From Deltaproteobacteria bacterium (GTDB lineage Bacteria; Desulfobacterota; Binatia; UBA9968): a stretch of 8,132 nt of DNA. Positions within the stretch are counted from its first letter, which is position 1; the number at the start of each line of letters is the position of its first letter. The notes under the pieces were generated by a model. That model saw only the letters and a program-made list of their open reading frames with translations. It was not told the origin of the DNA and made no database searches. The position numbers and the translations under genes are program-made. Location of the stretch: contig JAJONK010000096.1 of NCBI GenBank assembly GCA_021323355.1, forward strand, positions 1 to 8,132, written 5' to 3'. Below, in pieces: positions 1 to 7,101 of the stretch.

Positions 1-1113
1 CAAGGTCAGAAAATGTCGAAGTCCAAAGGCAACGTCATCGATCCGTTGGATATCATGGCTGAATATGGCACGGATGCGTTTCGCTTCACCTTGGCTGCCA
101 TGGCCGCAATGGGACGTGACATCAAACTTGCGGAAGAACGGATCTCCGGTTACCAGAATTTCGTCAACAAGTTGTGGAACGCCACCCGATTCGTTTTGAT
201 GAATTTAGCGCAAAGCGAACCACCCCAACATGCTTCTGACCAACGTGCTCTCGATCGCGCCGAGCTTGGCTTGGCTGATCGGTGGATTCGGTCGCGTTTG
301 GCTTCAACAGTTCGCGAAGCGCGCGCTGCCATCGACGGCTATCGCTTCAACGATTACGCCAATGTTCTGTATCAGTTTACCTGGCACGAATTCTGTGACT
401 GGTATATCGAAATGAGCAAGTTGTCGCTTAATGCAACAGGTGGCGATGACCCTGAAAGAAGCCGGCGCATACTGGTTGAAGTCTTAGAGCAGATCCTCTT
501 GTTATTGCACCCGATCATGCCCTTTGTTACCGAGGAAATTTGGCAAGTGCTGGGCGACGGCAGAGGAACCATCATGCTCCAAAAGTATCCGTCAGTGAAA
601 CCAAACTGGATCGATGGCGAAACCGAAAGGCAAATGGATTATTTGATGGGAGTAGTTAGGGCGATCAGAAATCTTCGCACCGAGCTGAGTTGCCCGCCGG
701 CCAAGCAAATCAAGGTTATCTTCCACGGCTCTGACGGCGATCTTGCGTTTCTTGGCGCGCAGATGCCTTATCTTTGTGCTCTGGCGCGAGTTGGTTCCGC
801 TGATTACCTTGCATCGGGAGATCGGCCCAAGGGAGCGGCGACTGCGGTGGTTGGATCGACGGAAATCTATCTCCCAATCGACGATCTTCTCGATCTTGAC
901 GAGGAACGTGCACGACTGACGAAGGAGATCGTTAAGATTAGCGACGAAATTACGCGTTCTCAAAAAAAGCTCGCCAATCCCGAGTTTGTCAATAAGGCCA
1001 AACCAGAGATCATTCAAAAGGAGCGCGAAAAGGCGATCCAACATGAAGAAAAGCTGCGCACGCTTAAGGCTAGCGTAGAACAAATCAGGGAGATTCAGGC
1101 AGGAAGGAACTAG
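1..1113 (+). CDS. valS: Valine--tRNA ligase, C-terminal part (5' end outside window)
   Basis: This is the C-terminal 370 codons of a class I aminoacyl-tRNA synthetase that charges tRNA-Val in the cytoplasm; the full protein is usually about 900 residues. The reading frame is open from base 1, so the Met at 13 is internal and not a start. The KMSKS catalytic loop (K-M-S-K-S-K-G-N) lies at bases 10-33 and closes the Rossmann active site. It is followed by the helical anticodon-binding domain (W-N-A-T-R near 175-190, H-P-I-M-P-F-V-T-E-E-I-W near 509-544). A charged heptad-like tail from about 895 to 1100 is the C-terminal coiled coil typical of ValS, including the L-A-N-P-E-F-V-N-K-A segment. 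The tail and KMSKS context favour ValS over IleRS or LeuRS. nadC starts four bases after the stop. No frameshift or truncation is visible at the 3' end. Confidence 0.96.
   Translation, partial: QGQKMSKSKGNVIDPLDIMAEYGTDAFRFTLAAMAAMGRDIKLAEERISGYQNFVNKLWNATRFVLMNLAQSEPPQHASDQRALDRAELGLADRWIRSRLASTVREARAAIDGYRFNDYANVLYQFTWHEFCDWYIEMSKLSLNATGGDDPERSRRILVEVLEQILLLLHPIMPFVTEEIWQVLGDGRGTIMLQKYPSVKPNWIDGETERQMDYLMGVVRAIRNLRTELSCPPAKQIKVIFHGSDGDLAFLGAQMPYLCALARVGSADYLASGDRPKGAATAVVGSTEIYLPIDDLLDLDEERARLTKEIVKISDEITRSQKKLANPEFVNKAKPEIIQKEREKAIQHEEKLRTLKASVEQIREIQAGRN
1101..1108 (+). promoter_or_regulatory. Shine-Dalgarno site of nadC
   Basis: A purine-rich AGGAAGGA sits nine bases upstream of the ATG at 1118 and lies inside the last codons of valS. 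It supports the chosen nadC start and suggests that translation of the two genes is linked. Confidence 0.7.
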
Positions 1114-1117
1114 GCAG

Positions 1118-1972
1118 ATGGATATTCTTGTTAGTCCCCAGATCGAACGGTTAATCCGCGATTCCTTAGACGAAGACATCGGCGCCGGCGACCTTGCGAC
1201 AATGGCGACAATCTCGGCGGAATCTCAAGGCACGGGGCTTTTTCGCGCCAAGAAAGAAGGTGTTGTAGCCGGTTTGGTGCTGTTGGAGCGAATCTTCTAC
1301 TTTATTGATCCCAAAGTAAACGTAAGCCTCCTCACAAAAGACGGTACTCAGGTGGCACAAGGTACCGTAGTGGCCGAAGCCGCAGGGCCGGTCCGGGCGC
1401 TGCTTTTGGCTGAACGAACAGCGCTGAACTTTCTTCAACGATTATCTGGAACCGCGACTCTAACACGCCAGTACGTCGAGGCAGTGAAAGATTTTGCGTG
1501 TAAGGTGCTCGATACTAGAAAAACGACACCTGGACTACGGACTCTGGAGAAATATGCGGTTCGAATGGGGGGCGGAACGAATCACCGCATAGGACTATAC
1601 GATGCGGCTCTGGTAAAGGACAATCATATTGAAGCCACGGGGTCCATCGCTGAAGCAGTCAAAGCGGTAAGACTGCATGCGCCGTTCATGGCTAAGGTCG
1701 AAGTCGAAGCCGGCAACTTAACGCAGGTTCAGGAAGCAATAGACGCGGGCGCCGATGTGATCATGCTCGACAATATGTCGATTGTCCAGATGGCGGAAGC
1801 GGTGCGTCTGGTAAACAAACGCGCTTGGGTGGAAGCCTCGGGCGGCATCACTCTTAACACCATTCGTCAGATCGCCGAGACTGGAGTCGATTTCATCTCG
1901 TCGGGCGCTCTGACGCATTCGGCTCCGGTGGTCGATTTCAACATGAAAATTACCATGAACGTCGGCAAGTGA
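1118..1972 (+). CDS. nadC: Nicotinate-nucleotide pyrophosphorylase (quinolinate phosphoribosyltransferase)
   Basis: NadC converts quinolinate and PRPP to nicotinate mononucleotide, CO2 and pyrophosphate, the step where de novo NAD synthesis joins the common pathway. The 284-residue length is normal for the family. Family landmarks are all present: an N-terminal D-E-D-I-G-x-G-D segment (about residues 18-25), the substrate-binding D-T-R-K-T-T-P-G at 132-139, G-G-G-T-N-H-R at 151-157, V-K-D-N-H at 166-170, a V-E-V-E strand, the L-D-N-M segment, and the C-terminal S-G-G-I and S-S-G-A-L-T-H-S phosphate-binding region. The basic residues R134, K135, H156, R157 and K167 fit the quinolinate/PRPP site. 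No nadA or nadB is in the window, so quinolinate supply must be encoded elsewhere. The stop codon overlaps the birA start. Confidence 0.97.
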   Translation: MDILVSPQIERLIRDSLDEDIGAGDLATMATISAESQGTGLFRAKKEGVVAGLVLLERIFYFIDPKVNVSLLTKDGTQVAQGTVVAEAAGPVRALLLAERTALNFLQRLSGTATLTRQYVEAVKDFACKVLDTRKTTPGLRTLEKYAVRMGGGTNHRIGLYDAALVKDNHIEATGSIAEAVKAVRLHAPFMAKVEVEAGNLTQVQEAIDAGADVIMLDNMSIVQMAEAVRLVNKRAWVEASGGITLNTIRQIAETGVDFISSGALTHSAPVVDFNMKITMNVGK

Positions 1973-2796
1973 ACCTTTCCGAAAATCATCGAGGCACGGC
2001 CGATTTACCGCTCGATCTCAACTCGATCCGGCAACGATTAACCGGGCAACGACTCGGAACCGGGTTCCACTACTTTTCTGAGATCGGCTCCACCAATACC
2101 CACGCTCGGCGGCTGGCTGAACAAGGTGCAAAAGAGGGCCAGGTGGTTATAGCGGAGTCGCAAACACACGGTCGGGGTCGCCTCGCGCGGCGTTGGGTGT
2201 CGCCGCCCAATGTGAATCTATATACTTCTGTCGTTCTACGACCCAAACTGCCGCCCGCCAGAGCGCCGCAAATCACCTTAATGGCCGCCGTTGCTCTCGC
2301 CGAGACGTTGCAGTCCTTCCTTCCAGTTCCTCCGTCTATCAAGTGGCCGAATGACATTACCGTGAACGGCAAAAAACTAGCGGGCATTTTGACCGAGGTG
2401 AACTGCGGCACCGAGTCTGTCGAGTTCGTGATTCTCGGCATTGGGGTAAACGTTAACTATCCCGTTGATCTGATGCCCGAGGAAATTCGCCAGCGCGCGA
2501 CATCGGTTTTGGTTGAACGCCAAAGCAAAGTAAGCCGAGAAGATCTGCTGTGGAGATTGATTCAAGACCTGGACCGGTGTTATGGAGAATTCGAGGTAAA
2601 TGGTTTTGCGCCGCTGGCGCCTCGTTGGGAGGCTTACTTTGGCTGGAGAGGGCAGCGGATGCGTATTGAGCTTTTGGATCAGGTTGCGTTCGGCATAGCC
2701 AGAGGCATTGATCATGACGGCGCCCTATTACTCGAAGACGATGACGGCAGACTGCAAAGAGTCATCGCCGGGGACGTTACTCCAGTGAGCCAATAG
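1969..2796 (+). CDS. birA: Biotin--[acetyl-CoA-carboxylase] ligase, class I without DNA-binding domain
   Basis: This enzyme activates biotin with ATP and transfers it to the lysine of biotin carboxyl carrier domains such as AccB. The GTG at 1969 overlaps the nadC TGA in GTGA. No strong ribosome site precedes it, so expression probably depends on translational coupling. There is no earlier in-frame start, and the first internal Met is far inside the catalytic domain. Visible motifs are E-I-G-S-T-N (38-43), the biotinyl-AMP loop G-R-G-R-L-A-R-R-W (68-76), K-W-P-N-D-I (125-130), K-K-L-A-G-I-L (135-141, with K136 matching the catalytic lysine region of E. coli BirA) and a C-terminal SH3-like domain from about residue 225. 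Only some 25 residues precede the catalytic core. The winged-helix repressor domain of E. coli BirA is therefore absent, and this protein should not act as a biotin-operon repressor. Confidence 0.95.
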   Translation: MNLSENHRGTADLPLDLNSIRQRLTGQRLGTGFHYFSEIGSTNTHARRLAEQGAKEGQVVIAESQTHGRGRLARRWVSPPNVNLYTSVVLRPKLPPARAPQITLMAAVALAETLQSFLPVPPSIKWPNDITVNGKKLAGILTEVNCGTESVEFVILGIGVNVNYPVDLMPEEIRQRATSVLVERQSKVSREDLLWRLIQDLDRCYGEFEVNGFAPLAPRWEAYFGWRGQRMRIELLDQVAFGIARGIDHDGALLLEDDDGRLQRVIAGDVTPVSQ

Positions 2797-2800
2797 AATC

Positions 2801-3595
2801 ATGCTGCTCGCTATCGACATCGGTAATACTAATATCGTTCTTGGACTGTACCAGGGGAAAAAGCTGATTACCCACTGGCGACTGCTCACGGAAGCTGAGC
2901 GCACCTCCGACGAATATGGCGTCATCATAGCCCATCTAGTCGATTACGAAGGATTTCATTGCAACCAGATTAGCGCCATCGTCGTATCCTGCGTGGTGCC
3001 GCCGATGCTGACAATGATTCAGGAGCTGGGCAAAAAATTCTTTAAACTCGAACCATTGATTGTCGGGCCCGGCATTAAAACCGGGATGCCAATTCTCTAT
3101 GAAAATCCCAGAGATGTTGGCGCCGACCGGATTGTCAACGGCATAGCCGCCTACGAGCGATATAGGGAAGCGTGCATTATTGTTGATTTCGGGACTGCGA
3201 CGACCATCGATCTGATTTCAAGAAAAGGGGAATACGTCGGCGGCGCGATCGCGCCGGGTTTGTCGATCTCTTTGGAAGCGTTGTCGCAACGCGCCTCCAA
3301 ATTGCCCAGGATAGAAATCGTCAAGCCAAGGGAGGTTATCGGCCGCAACACGGTGAACTCGATACAGGCAGGGATATTTTATGGTTACGTCGGCCTGGTC
3401 GATGGCATCGTCAAAAGGATTCAGAAGGAAGGCGGAGTTCAGGCAAAGGTAGTCGCGACCGGAGGATTAGCGCCACTTGTGGCTGCGGAATGTTCGACGA
3501 TCAGCGATGTTGATGAATTTCTAACGCTTCAGGGACTGCGGATTATACATGAACGAAATTCTTTACAAGAGGTGAAGGTAAGAGCGCAAACATAG
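2801..3595 (+). CDS. coaX: Type III pantothenate kinase
   Basis: CoaX phosphorylates pantothenate to 4'-phosphopantothenate, the first step of CoA synthesis. Type III kinases belong to the ASKHA fold, need a monovalent cation and, unlike CoaA, are not feedback-inhibited by CoA (family knowledge). The sequence shows the N-terminal phosphate motif D-I-G-N-T-N (6-11), G-A-D-R at 107-110 with D109 as the expected catalytic Asp, and D-F-G-T-A-T-T-I-D (129-137), followed by G-G-A-I-A-P-G and the late A-T-G-G-L-A-P segment. Its 264 residues are normal for the family. The ATG at 2801 puts the phosphate motif at the usual distance from the N-terminus. It lies four bases after the birA stop and has only a weak ribosome site, which suggests coupling. 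An adjacent birA-coaX pair is a recurrent arrangement in bacteria. Confidence 0.96.
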   Translation: MLLAIDIGNTNIVLGLYQGKKLITHWRLLTEAERTSDEYGVIIAHLVDYEGFHCNQISAIVVSCVVPPMLTMIQELGKKFFKLEPLIVGPGIKTGMPILYENPRDVGADRIVNGIAAYERYREACIIVDFGTATTIDLISRKGEYVGGAIAPGLSISLEALSQRASKLPRIEIVKPREVIGRNTVNSIQAGIFYGYVGLVDGIVKRIQKEGGVQAKVVATGGLAPLVAAECSTISDVDEFLTLQGLRIIHERNSLQEVKVRAQT

Positions 3596-3600
3596 CGAAA

Positions 3601-3607
3601 AAGGAGG
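3601..3607 (+). promoter_or_regulatory. Strong Shine-Dalgarno site of the EF-G-like gene
   Basis: AAGGAGG is a near-perfect anti-SD match in the 23-base gap after coaX, 11 bases before the ATG at 3619. It fixes the start and suggests that this gene is translated independently and more strongly than the coupled birA and coaX. Confidence 0.75.
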
Positions 3608-3618
3608 AACCCACAGTT

Positions 3619-5718
3619 ATGGCTGGAACGGAGCTGCAAAACCTTCGAATCCTCGGCATTCTGGGTCAAGGAGGCTCGGGCAAAACCTCTTTAGCGGAAG
3701 CGATGCTGTTTACCGGCGGGGCGACTCAGCGGCTGGGGCGGGTTCAGGATGGCACGTCGGTGTTTGATCATGAGCCCGAAGAAATCAAGCACCAGGTCTC
3801 TATCTCAACCGCGTTTCAATCTCTTCCATGGAAAAAACATTCTTTGACTCTGGTGGACACTCCGGGCTATGCGGCCTTTCTCGCCGATTCAATCAACTGT
3901 GCGCGCGCTTTTGGCGGCGCGATCTTTGTTCTGAATCCTTCGGTTGGATTGCGGGTTGAATCCGAGCGGCTATGGGCAACGGCTAACGCCAATGAAATCT
4001 GCCGGCTTCTCTTCGTCAATAAAATGGATCATGAGGAGGCCGATGCGGTTGAGCGAATGGAGCCTTTGCTTTCAAGGCTGGATGCCAAGGGTGTTCATCT
4101 GCAGTTGCCAATCGGAGCCGGGGGCGAGTTCAAAGGCGTTGTCGATTTGCCTTCAATGAAGGCCTATCTTTATGAAGGAAGCGGGGGCAAGTTCAGCGAA
4201 ACCGAAATCCCCGCCGATCTCCGGGCAACGGCTGAAGATATGCGGCGACAGTTGATGGATAGTGTCGCCGAAGCGGACGACGGCTTCCTTGAAAAATATC
4301 TCGATGGCGGCGAATTTTCATTGGAAGAGTTGAAGCAAACCATTCGCGAAGCCACGCGGCAACGAAAAATATTTCCGATTTTCTATGGCTCTGCGACACA
4401 TTTGATCGGAATCCCCCAGCTGCTCGAGGCGGTGCTCGATTACCTGCCTGCGCCCAGAGAAGAGGCCGAATTGGAAGGCACCAATCCGATTACGCGCGAG
4501 GTTGAAAGAAGGGCACACGATCTTGGCGCGCCTTTTTCGGCCTACGTTTTCAAAACTTTGGTCGATCCTTTTGCCGGAAAACTATCGGTAATGCGTGTCA
4601 TATCCGGAAGGATTTCGTCGGACGAGACATGCTACAACGCCAACAAACAGAGCAAAGAAAAAATCGGTCACATGTTCCGGCTGGAGGGGAAAAAGCAAGA
4701 CGCCATCAAAGAAGCCCGGGCAGGCGAGATCGTGGCAGCGGCCAAGCTCAAGGATGTCAGCAGCGGCGATACCCTCTGCGATGAACGGGCGCCGATTCAG
4801 TATCCGCTGCCGGTGCATTTCTCGCCGGTTATTTCCTTTGCGTTAGAGCCCAAGAGCAAAGCAGATGAAGAAAAGGTGCCGCAGGGGCTGCACCGGATGA
4901 TGGAGGAAGATCCAACCATCGATCTGCACCGCGATGAGGAGACGCGGGATTTTATCTTGTCGGGCATGGGACAGCAGCACATCGAGATCATCGTCGAGAA
5001 GCTCAAACGGAAGTACAGCGCGGAGGTCATTTTAAAAGCGCCGAAAGTGCCGTACAAAGAAACCATCCGGGGCGCTGCCAGCGCGCAGGGAAAGTTAAAG
5101 AAGCAATCCGGTGGCCGCGGCCAGTATGGCGACACCTGGCTCAAAGTCGAACCGCTACCGCATGGCAAGGGGTTTGAGTTCGTCGATCAGATCGTCGGCG
5201 GCGCGATTCCTCGGAATTACATCCCGGCAGTGGAGAAAGGCATCAAAGAAGCAATGACCGGAGGCGTGGTCGCCGGTTATCCGATGGTCGATGTGCGGGT
5301 GACACTTTACGATGGTTCCTATCATGATGTCGACTCATCAGATATGGCATTCAAAATCGCCGGCTCCATGGGTTTTAAAAACGCCGTCGAAAAAGCCAAA
5401 CCGGTGATTTTAGAACCGATCATGACGATGGAGGTGACCGTGCCGGACGAATGTATGGGCGACGTCATCGGCGATTTGAACAGCCGCAGGGGCAAAGTAC
5501 TGGGCATGGACACCAACGGCCACACTCAAGTAATCAAAAGCCGGGTGCCGATGTCCGAGGTGCTAAAATATGCGCCGGATCTTCGTTCGCTTACGAGCGG
5601 CCGCGGCGAGTTCCATATGGAATTTTCACATTATGAGGAGTTACCCGCTCATCTAGCTGAAAGAGTGATCAAAGAAGCCAAAGCGCAAACCAAGACGGAA
5701 CAGCCGAGCCAGCACTAA
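3619..5718 (+). CDS. EF-G-like translational GTPase (EF-G-2/FusA2 type)
   Basis: This 699-residue protein has the five-domain layout of elongation factor G. The G domain shows a P-loop G-Q-G-G-S-G-K-T-S (16-24), switch I Q-V-S-I-S (59-63), D-T-P-G-Y (80-84), N-K-M-D (134-137) and Y-G-S-A (256-259). Domain II starts near 290, domain III near 395, domain IV (S-G-G-R-G-Q-Y-G-D and the tip loop S-Y-H-D-V-D-S-S-D at 567-575) near 480, and domain V near 600. Compared with canonical EF-G, the P-loop Asp is Gly19, the switch I Thr is Ser61 and the switch II His is Tyr84. The same Tyr and Gly-rich P-loop occur, from memory, in Thermus EF-G-2 and mycobacterial FusA2, so this is a paralogue and probably not the main translocase. 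Domain IV looks intact, so ribosome binding is plausible. Its exact role is unknown; ribosome rescue or stress functions are possible. A separate canonical fusA is expected elsewhere in the genome. Confidence 0.9.
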   Translation: MAGTELQNLRILGILGQGGSGKTSLAEAMLFTGGATQRLGRVQDGTSVFDHEPEEIKHQVSISTAFQSLPWKKHSLTLVDTPGYAAFLADSINCARAFGGAIFVLNPSVGLRVESERLWATANANEICRLLFVNKMDHEEADAVERMEPLLSRLDAKGVHLQLPIGAGGEFKGVVDLPSMKAYLYEGSGGKFSETEIPADLRATAEDMRRQLMDSVAEADDGFLEKYLDGGEFSLEELKQTIREATRQRKIFPIFYGSATHLIGIPQLLEAVLDYLPAPREEAELEGTNPITREVERRAHDLGAPFSAYVFKTLVDPFAGKLSVMRVISGRISSDETCYNANKQSKEKIGHMFRLEGKKQDAIKEARAGEIVAAAKLKDVSSGDTLCDERAPIQYPLPVHFSPVISFALEPKSKADEEKVPQGLHRMMEEDPTIDLHRDEETRDFILSGMGQQHIEIIVEKLKRKYSAEVILKAPKVPYKETIRGAASAQGKLKKQSGGRGQYGDTWLKVEPLPHGKGFEFVDQIVGGAIPRNYIPAVEKGIKEAMTGGVVAGYPMVDVRVTLYDGSYHDVDSSDMAFKIAGSMGFKNAVEKAKPVILEPIMTMEVTVPDECMGDVIGDLNSRRGKVLGMDTNGHTQVIKSRVPMSEVLKYAPDLRSLTSGRGEFHMEFSHYEELPAHLAERVIKEAKAQTKTEQPSQH

Positions 5719-5828
5719 GATCTAAAGCCGAACGATACGACCTCACCGCCGGAAAATCCCCTGCAACGAGGAAGGCTCAGGCGATTCGCGGTAGCTAGTT
5801 AGTTTGCGATCTTCAGATTGAGGCAGTT
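5719..5828 (+). other. Intergenic gap between housekeeping and accessory genes
   Basis: This 110-base stretch is the longest gap in the window. I see no convincing rho-independent terminator (no GC stem followed by a T-run), no good paired -35/-10 boxes and no repeat. A GAGG at 5820-5823, five bases before the ATG at 5829, is a plausible ribosome site for the next gene. Whether transcription continues through from the EF-G-like gene cannot be decided from sequence alone. Confidence 0.5.
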
Positions 5829-6038
5829 ATGGAACAATCATTTGATCAATTCAACGCAGCGTTGCTGTATTGCAACAAGTGCGGCAGGGCGATGCCGGTG
5901 AGGCAGCGTTTGCTGCTGGTGTTGCCGGATGGCGAGCTCTATGACTATACCTGCCAGACATGCCATAGCTCAGTAGGATCAAAAACTGAACGCGCCGGCA
6001 GCCAAGCCAGTACCAGCAAGACTCGGATAGGAGGCTGA
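5829..6038 (+). CDS. Small double-CxxC protein, probable zinc ribbon, function unknown
   Basis: This 69-residue protein carries two CxxC pairs, C15-N-K-C18 and C42-Q-T-C45, separated by 23 residues that include a predicted beta hairpin (L-L-L-V-L-P-D-G-E-L-Y-D-Y at 28-40). The spacing is that of a rubredoxin-like or zinc-ribbon knuckle binding one Zn or Fe. The last 20 or so residues are polar and probably disordered. It is likely a real gene: it has a GAGG ribosome site, its composition suits a folded core, and it ends only four bases before the next start. From memory, similar short proteins with a Y-C-x-x-C-G opening exist as uncharacterised proteins in deltaproteobacteria-like genomes, but I cannot name a family. 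It has no signal peptide or membrane segment. It could be a metal-binding accessory or nucleic-acid-binding protein, and its link to the following amidohydrolase is positional only. Confidence 0.72.
   Translation: MEQSFDQFNAALLYCNKCGRAMPVRQRLLLVLPDGELYDYTCQTCHSSVGSKTERAGSQASTSKTRIGG
6028..6034 (+). promoter_or_regulatory. Strong Shine-Dalgarno site of the first amidohydrolase
   Basis: TAGGAGG lies eight bases before the ATG at 6043 and inside the final codons of the small CxxC gene. It fixes the amidohydrolase start and implies that the two genes share a transcript. Confidence 0.75.
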
Positions 6039-6042
6039 TCGA

Positions 6043-7071
6043 ATGTCAGTGATAGATTCGGACGCGCACGTTCTAGAGACCGAGCGCACTTGGGATTACA
6101 TGCTGAAATCCGAACACTCGATGAGACCGCGGGTCGTGCCGACTCCTAGCGACCCGACTTCCGGAGGGGAATCCTGGCTGGTGGACGGCACTTATATCGG
6201 CAAGGCGCGCAACGTCGGCCATGACACGGCGAGAGAAGCGCGTGAGATGGAGGACATCAGAGCGCGGCTGGCGCACATGGACGAGCTCGATATCGACGTC
6301 CAGGTGCTCTATCCAACGATATTTCTTCGTCCGTTCACGCGCCGGCCGGAGGTTGAGCTGGCACTGGCGCGCAGCTACAACCGATGGCTCGTGGATATCT
6401 GGAAAGCAGCGCCCGAGCGCTTGCGCTGGGTAGCGGTGTTACCGCTCCTGACTATGGATAGGGCGCTTGAAGAAGCCCGCTTTGCCAAAGAAAATGGCGC
6501 ATGTGGCATCTTCATGCGTGGCCTGGAAGGCGATAAGCGGATCAGCGATAACCATTTTTTTCCGATCTACGAGGAAGCCGGGAGACTGGATTTGCCGATC
6601 TGCGTCCATTCCGCAACCGGCAGCTTCGCGGTGCATGACTATTTCATCGACGAGTGCGGCTTCAATAAATTCAAGCTGGCTGTGGTCGGGTCGTTTCATT
6701 CGCTCATCTTTAACAAGGTCCCGGAGAGATTTCCGCAGACCAGATGGGCTTTTATTGAGGTCAGCTCCCAATGGATACCGTACGCCATTCACGATTATGC
6801 GCGGCGCTTCGAGCGCGCCGGCGCCAAGGTCGACAAATCCGATGTGCTGCGGCGAAACAGAATCTGGGTTGCATGCCAGACCGATGACGATCTTTCCTAT
6901 GTGCTTGAATACGCCGGCGACAGCACGCTGGTGATCGGCACAGATTACGGACACAACGACACATCATCGGAGATTCTGGCGCTGCGCAAGCTCAGGGAGG
7001 ATGGCGCTGTGCCGCCGCAGGTCGTGAAGAAAATCCTCGACGACAACGCCAAGGCGCTCTACAGCCTTTAA
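6043..7071 (+). CDS. Amidohydrolase-2 family protein (ACMSD-like TIM barrel), substrate unknown
   Basis: This is a 342-residue cytoplasmic protein of the COG2159/amidohydrolase-2 superfamily, whose members are metal-dependent decarboxylases or hydrolases acting mostly on aromatic or semialdehyde carboxylates. The N-terminal strand gives D7-x-H9 (I-D-S-D-A-H), where ACMSD has H-x-H. H189 (V-H-S-A-T-G) follows at the fifth strand, and E239 (F-I-E-V-S-S-Q-W-I-P) sits where ACMSD has the catalytic His of F-A-H-G-G-G. D301 is in the terminal I-G-T-D-Y-G-H motif. H219 in the F-H-S-L helix is also a common feature of this clade. A metal site built on D7, H9, H189 and D301 is plausible, so it is probably an active enzyme. 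The E at the fourth position and the D-x-H opening separate it from true ACMSD. Close packing with the CxxC gene and a second amidohydrolase suggests a catabolic operon. The substrate cannot be predicted. Confidence 0.88.
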   Translation: MSVIDSDAHVLETERTWDYMLKSEHSMRPRVVPTPSDPTSGGESWLVDGTYIGKARNVGHDTAREAREMEDIRARLAHMDELDIDVQVLYPTIFLRPFTRRPEVELALARSYNRWLVDIWKAAPERLRWVAVLPLLTMDRALEEARFAKENGACGIFMRGLEGDKRISDNHFFPIYEEAGRLDLPICVHSATGSFAVHDYFIDECGFNKFKLAVVGSFHSLIFNKVPERFPQTRWAFIEVSSQWIPYAIHDYARRFERAGAKVDKSDVLRRNRIWVACQTDDDLSYVLEYAGDSTLVIGTDYGHNDTSSEILALRKLREDGAVPPQVVKKILDDNAKALYSL

Positions 7072-7101
7072 ATCCGTAGCCCAGAGGTCAGAAGATTTCC
7101 T

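Noticed and set aside
592..1179. 195-codon open frame on the minus strand, opposite the end of valS and the start of nadC
   Set aside because: It lies fully antisense to two well-supported genes, has no recognisable domain, and its residue content fits a shadow of the coding strand.
5760..5812. Short inverted repeats (GCGATTCGC, CTAGTTAG) as a terminator or operator
   Set aside because: The stems are three or four base pairs with loops too short to fold, and no T-run follows.
5804..5831. TTGCGA followed by a TTATGG-like hexamer as a possible promoter before the small CxxC gene
   Set aside because: The -10-like hexamer would overlap the start codon and matches the consensus poorly, so it cannot serve this gene sensibly.
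6467..6934. 155-codon open frame on the plus strand inside the first amidohydrolase
   Set aside because: Out-of-frame shadow of a gene with clear family motifs; its translation is rich in Arg, Ser and Ala with no domain.
6439..6954. 171-codon minus-strand open frame opposite the first amidohydrolase
   Set aside because: Antisense shadow in GC-rich coding sequence; no motif or ribosome site supports it.
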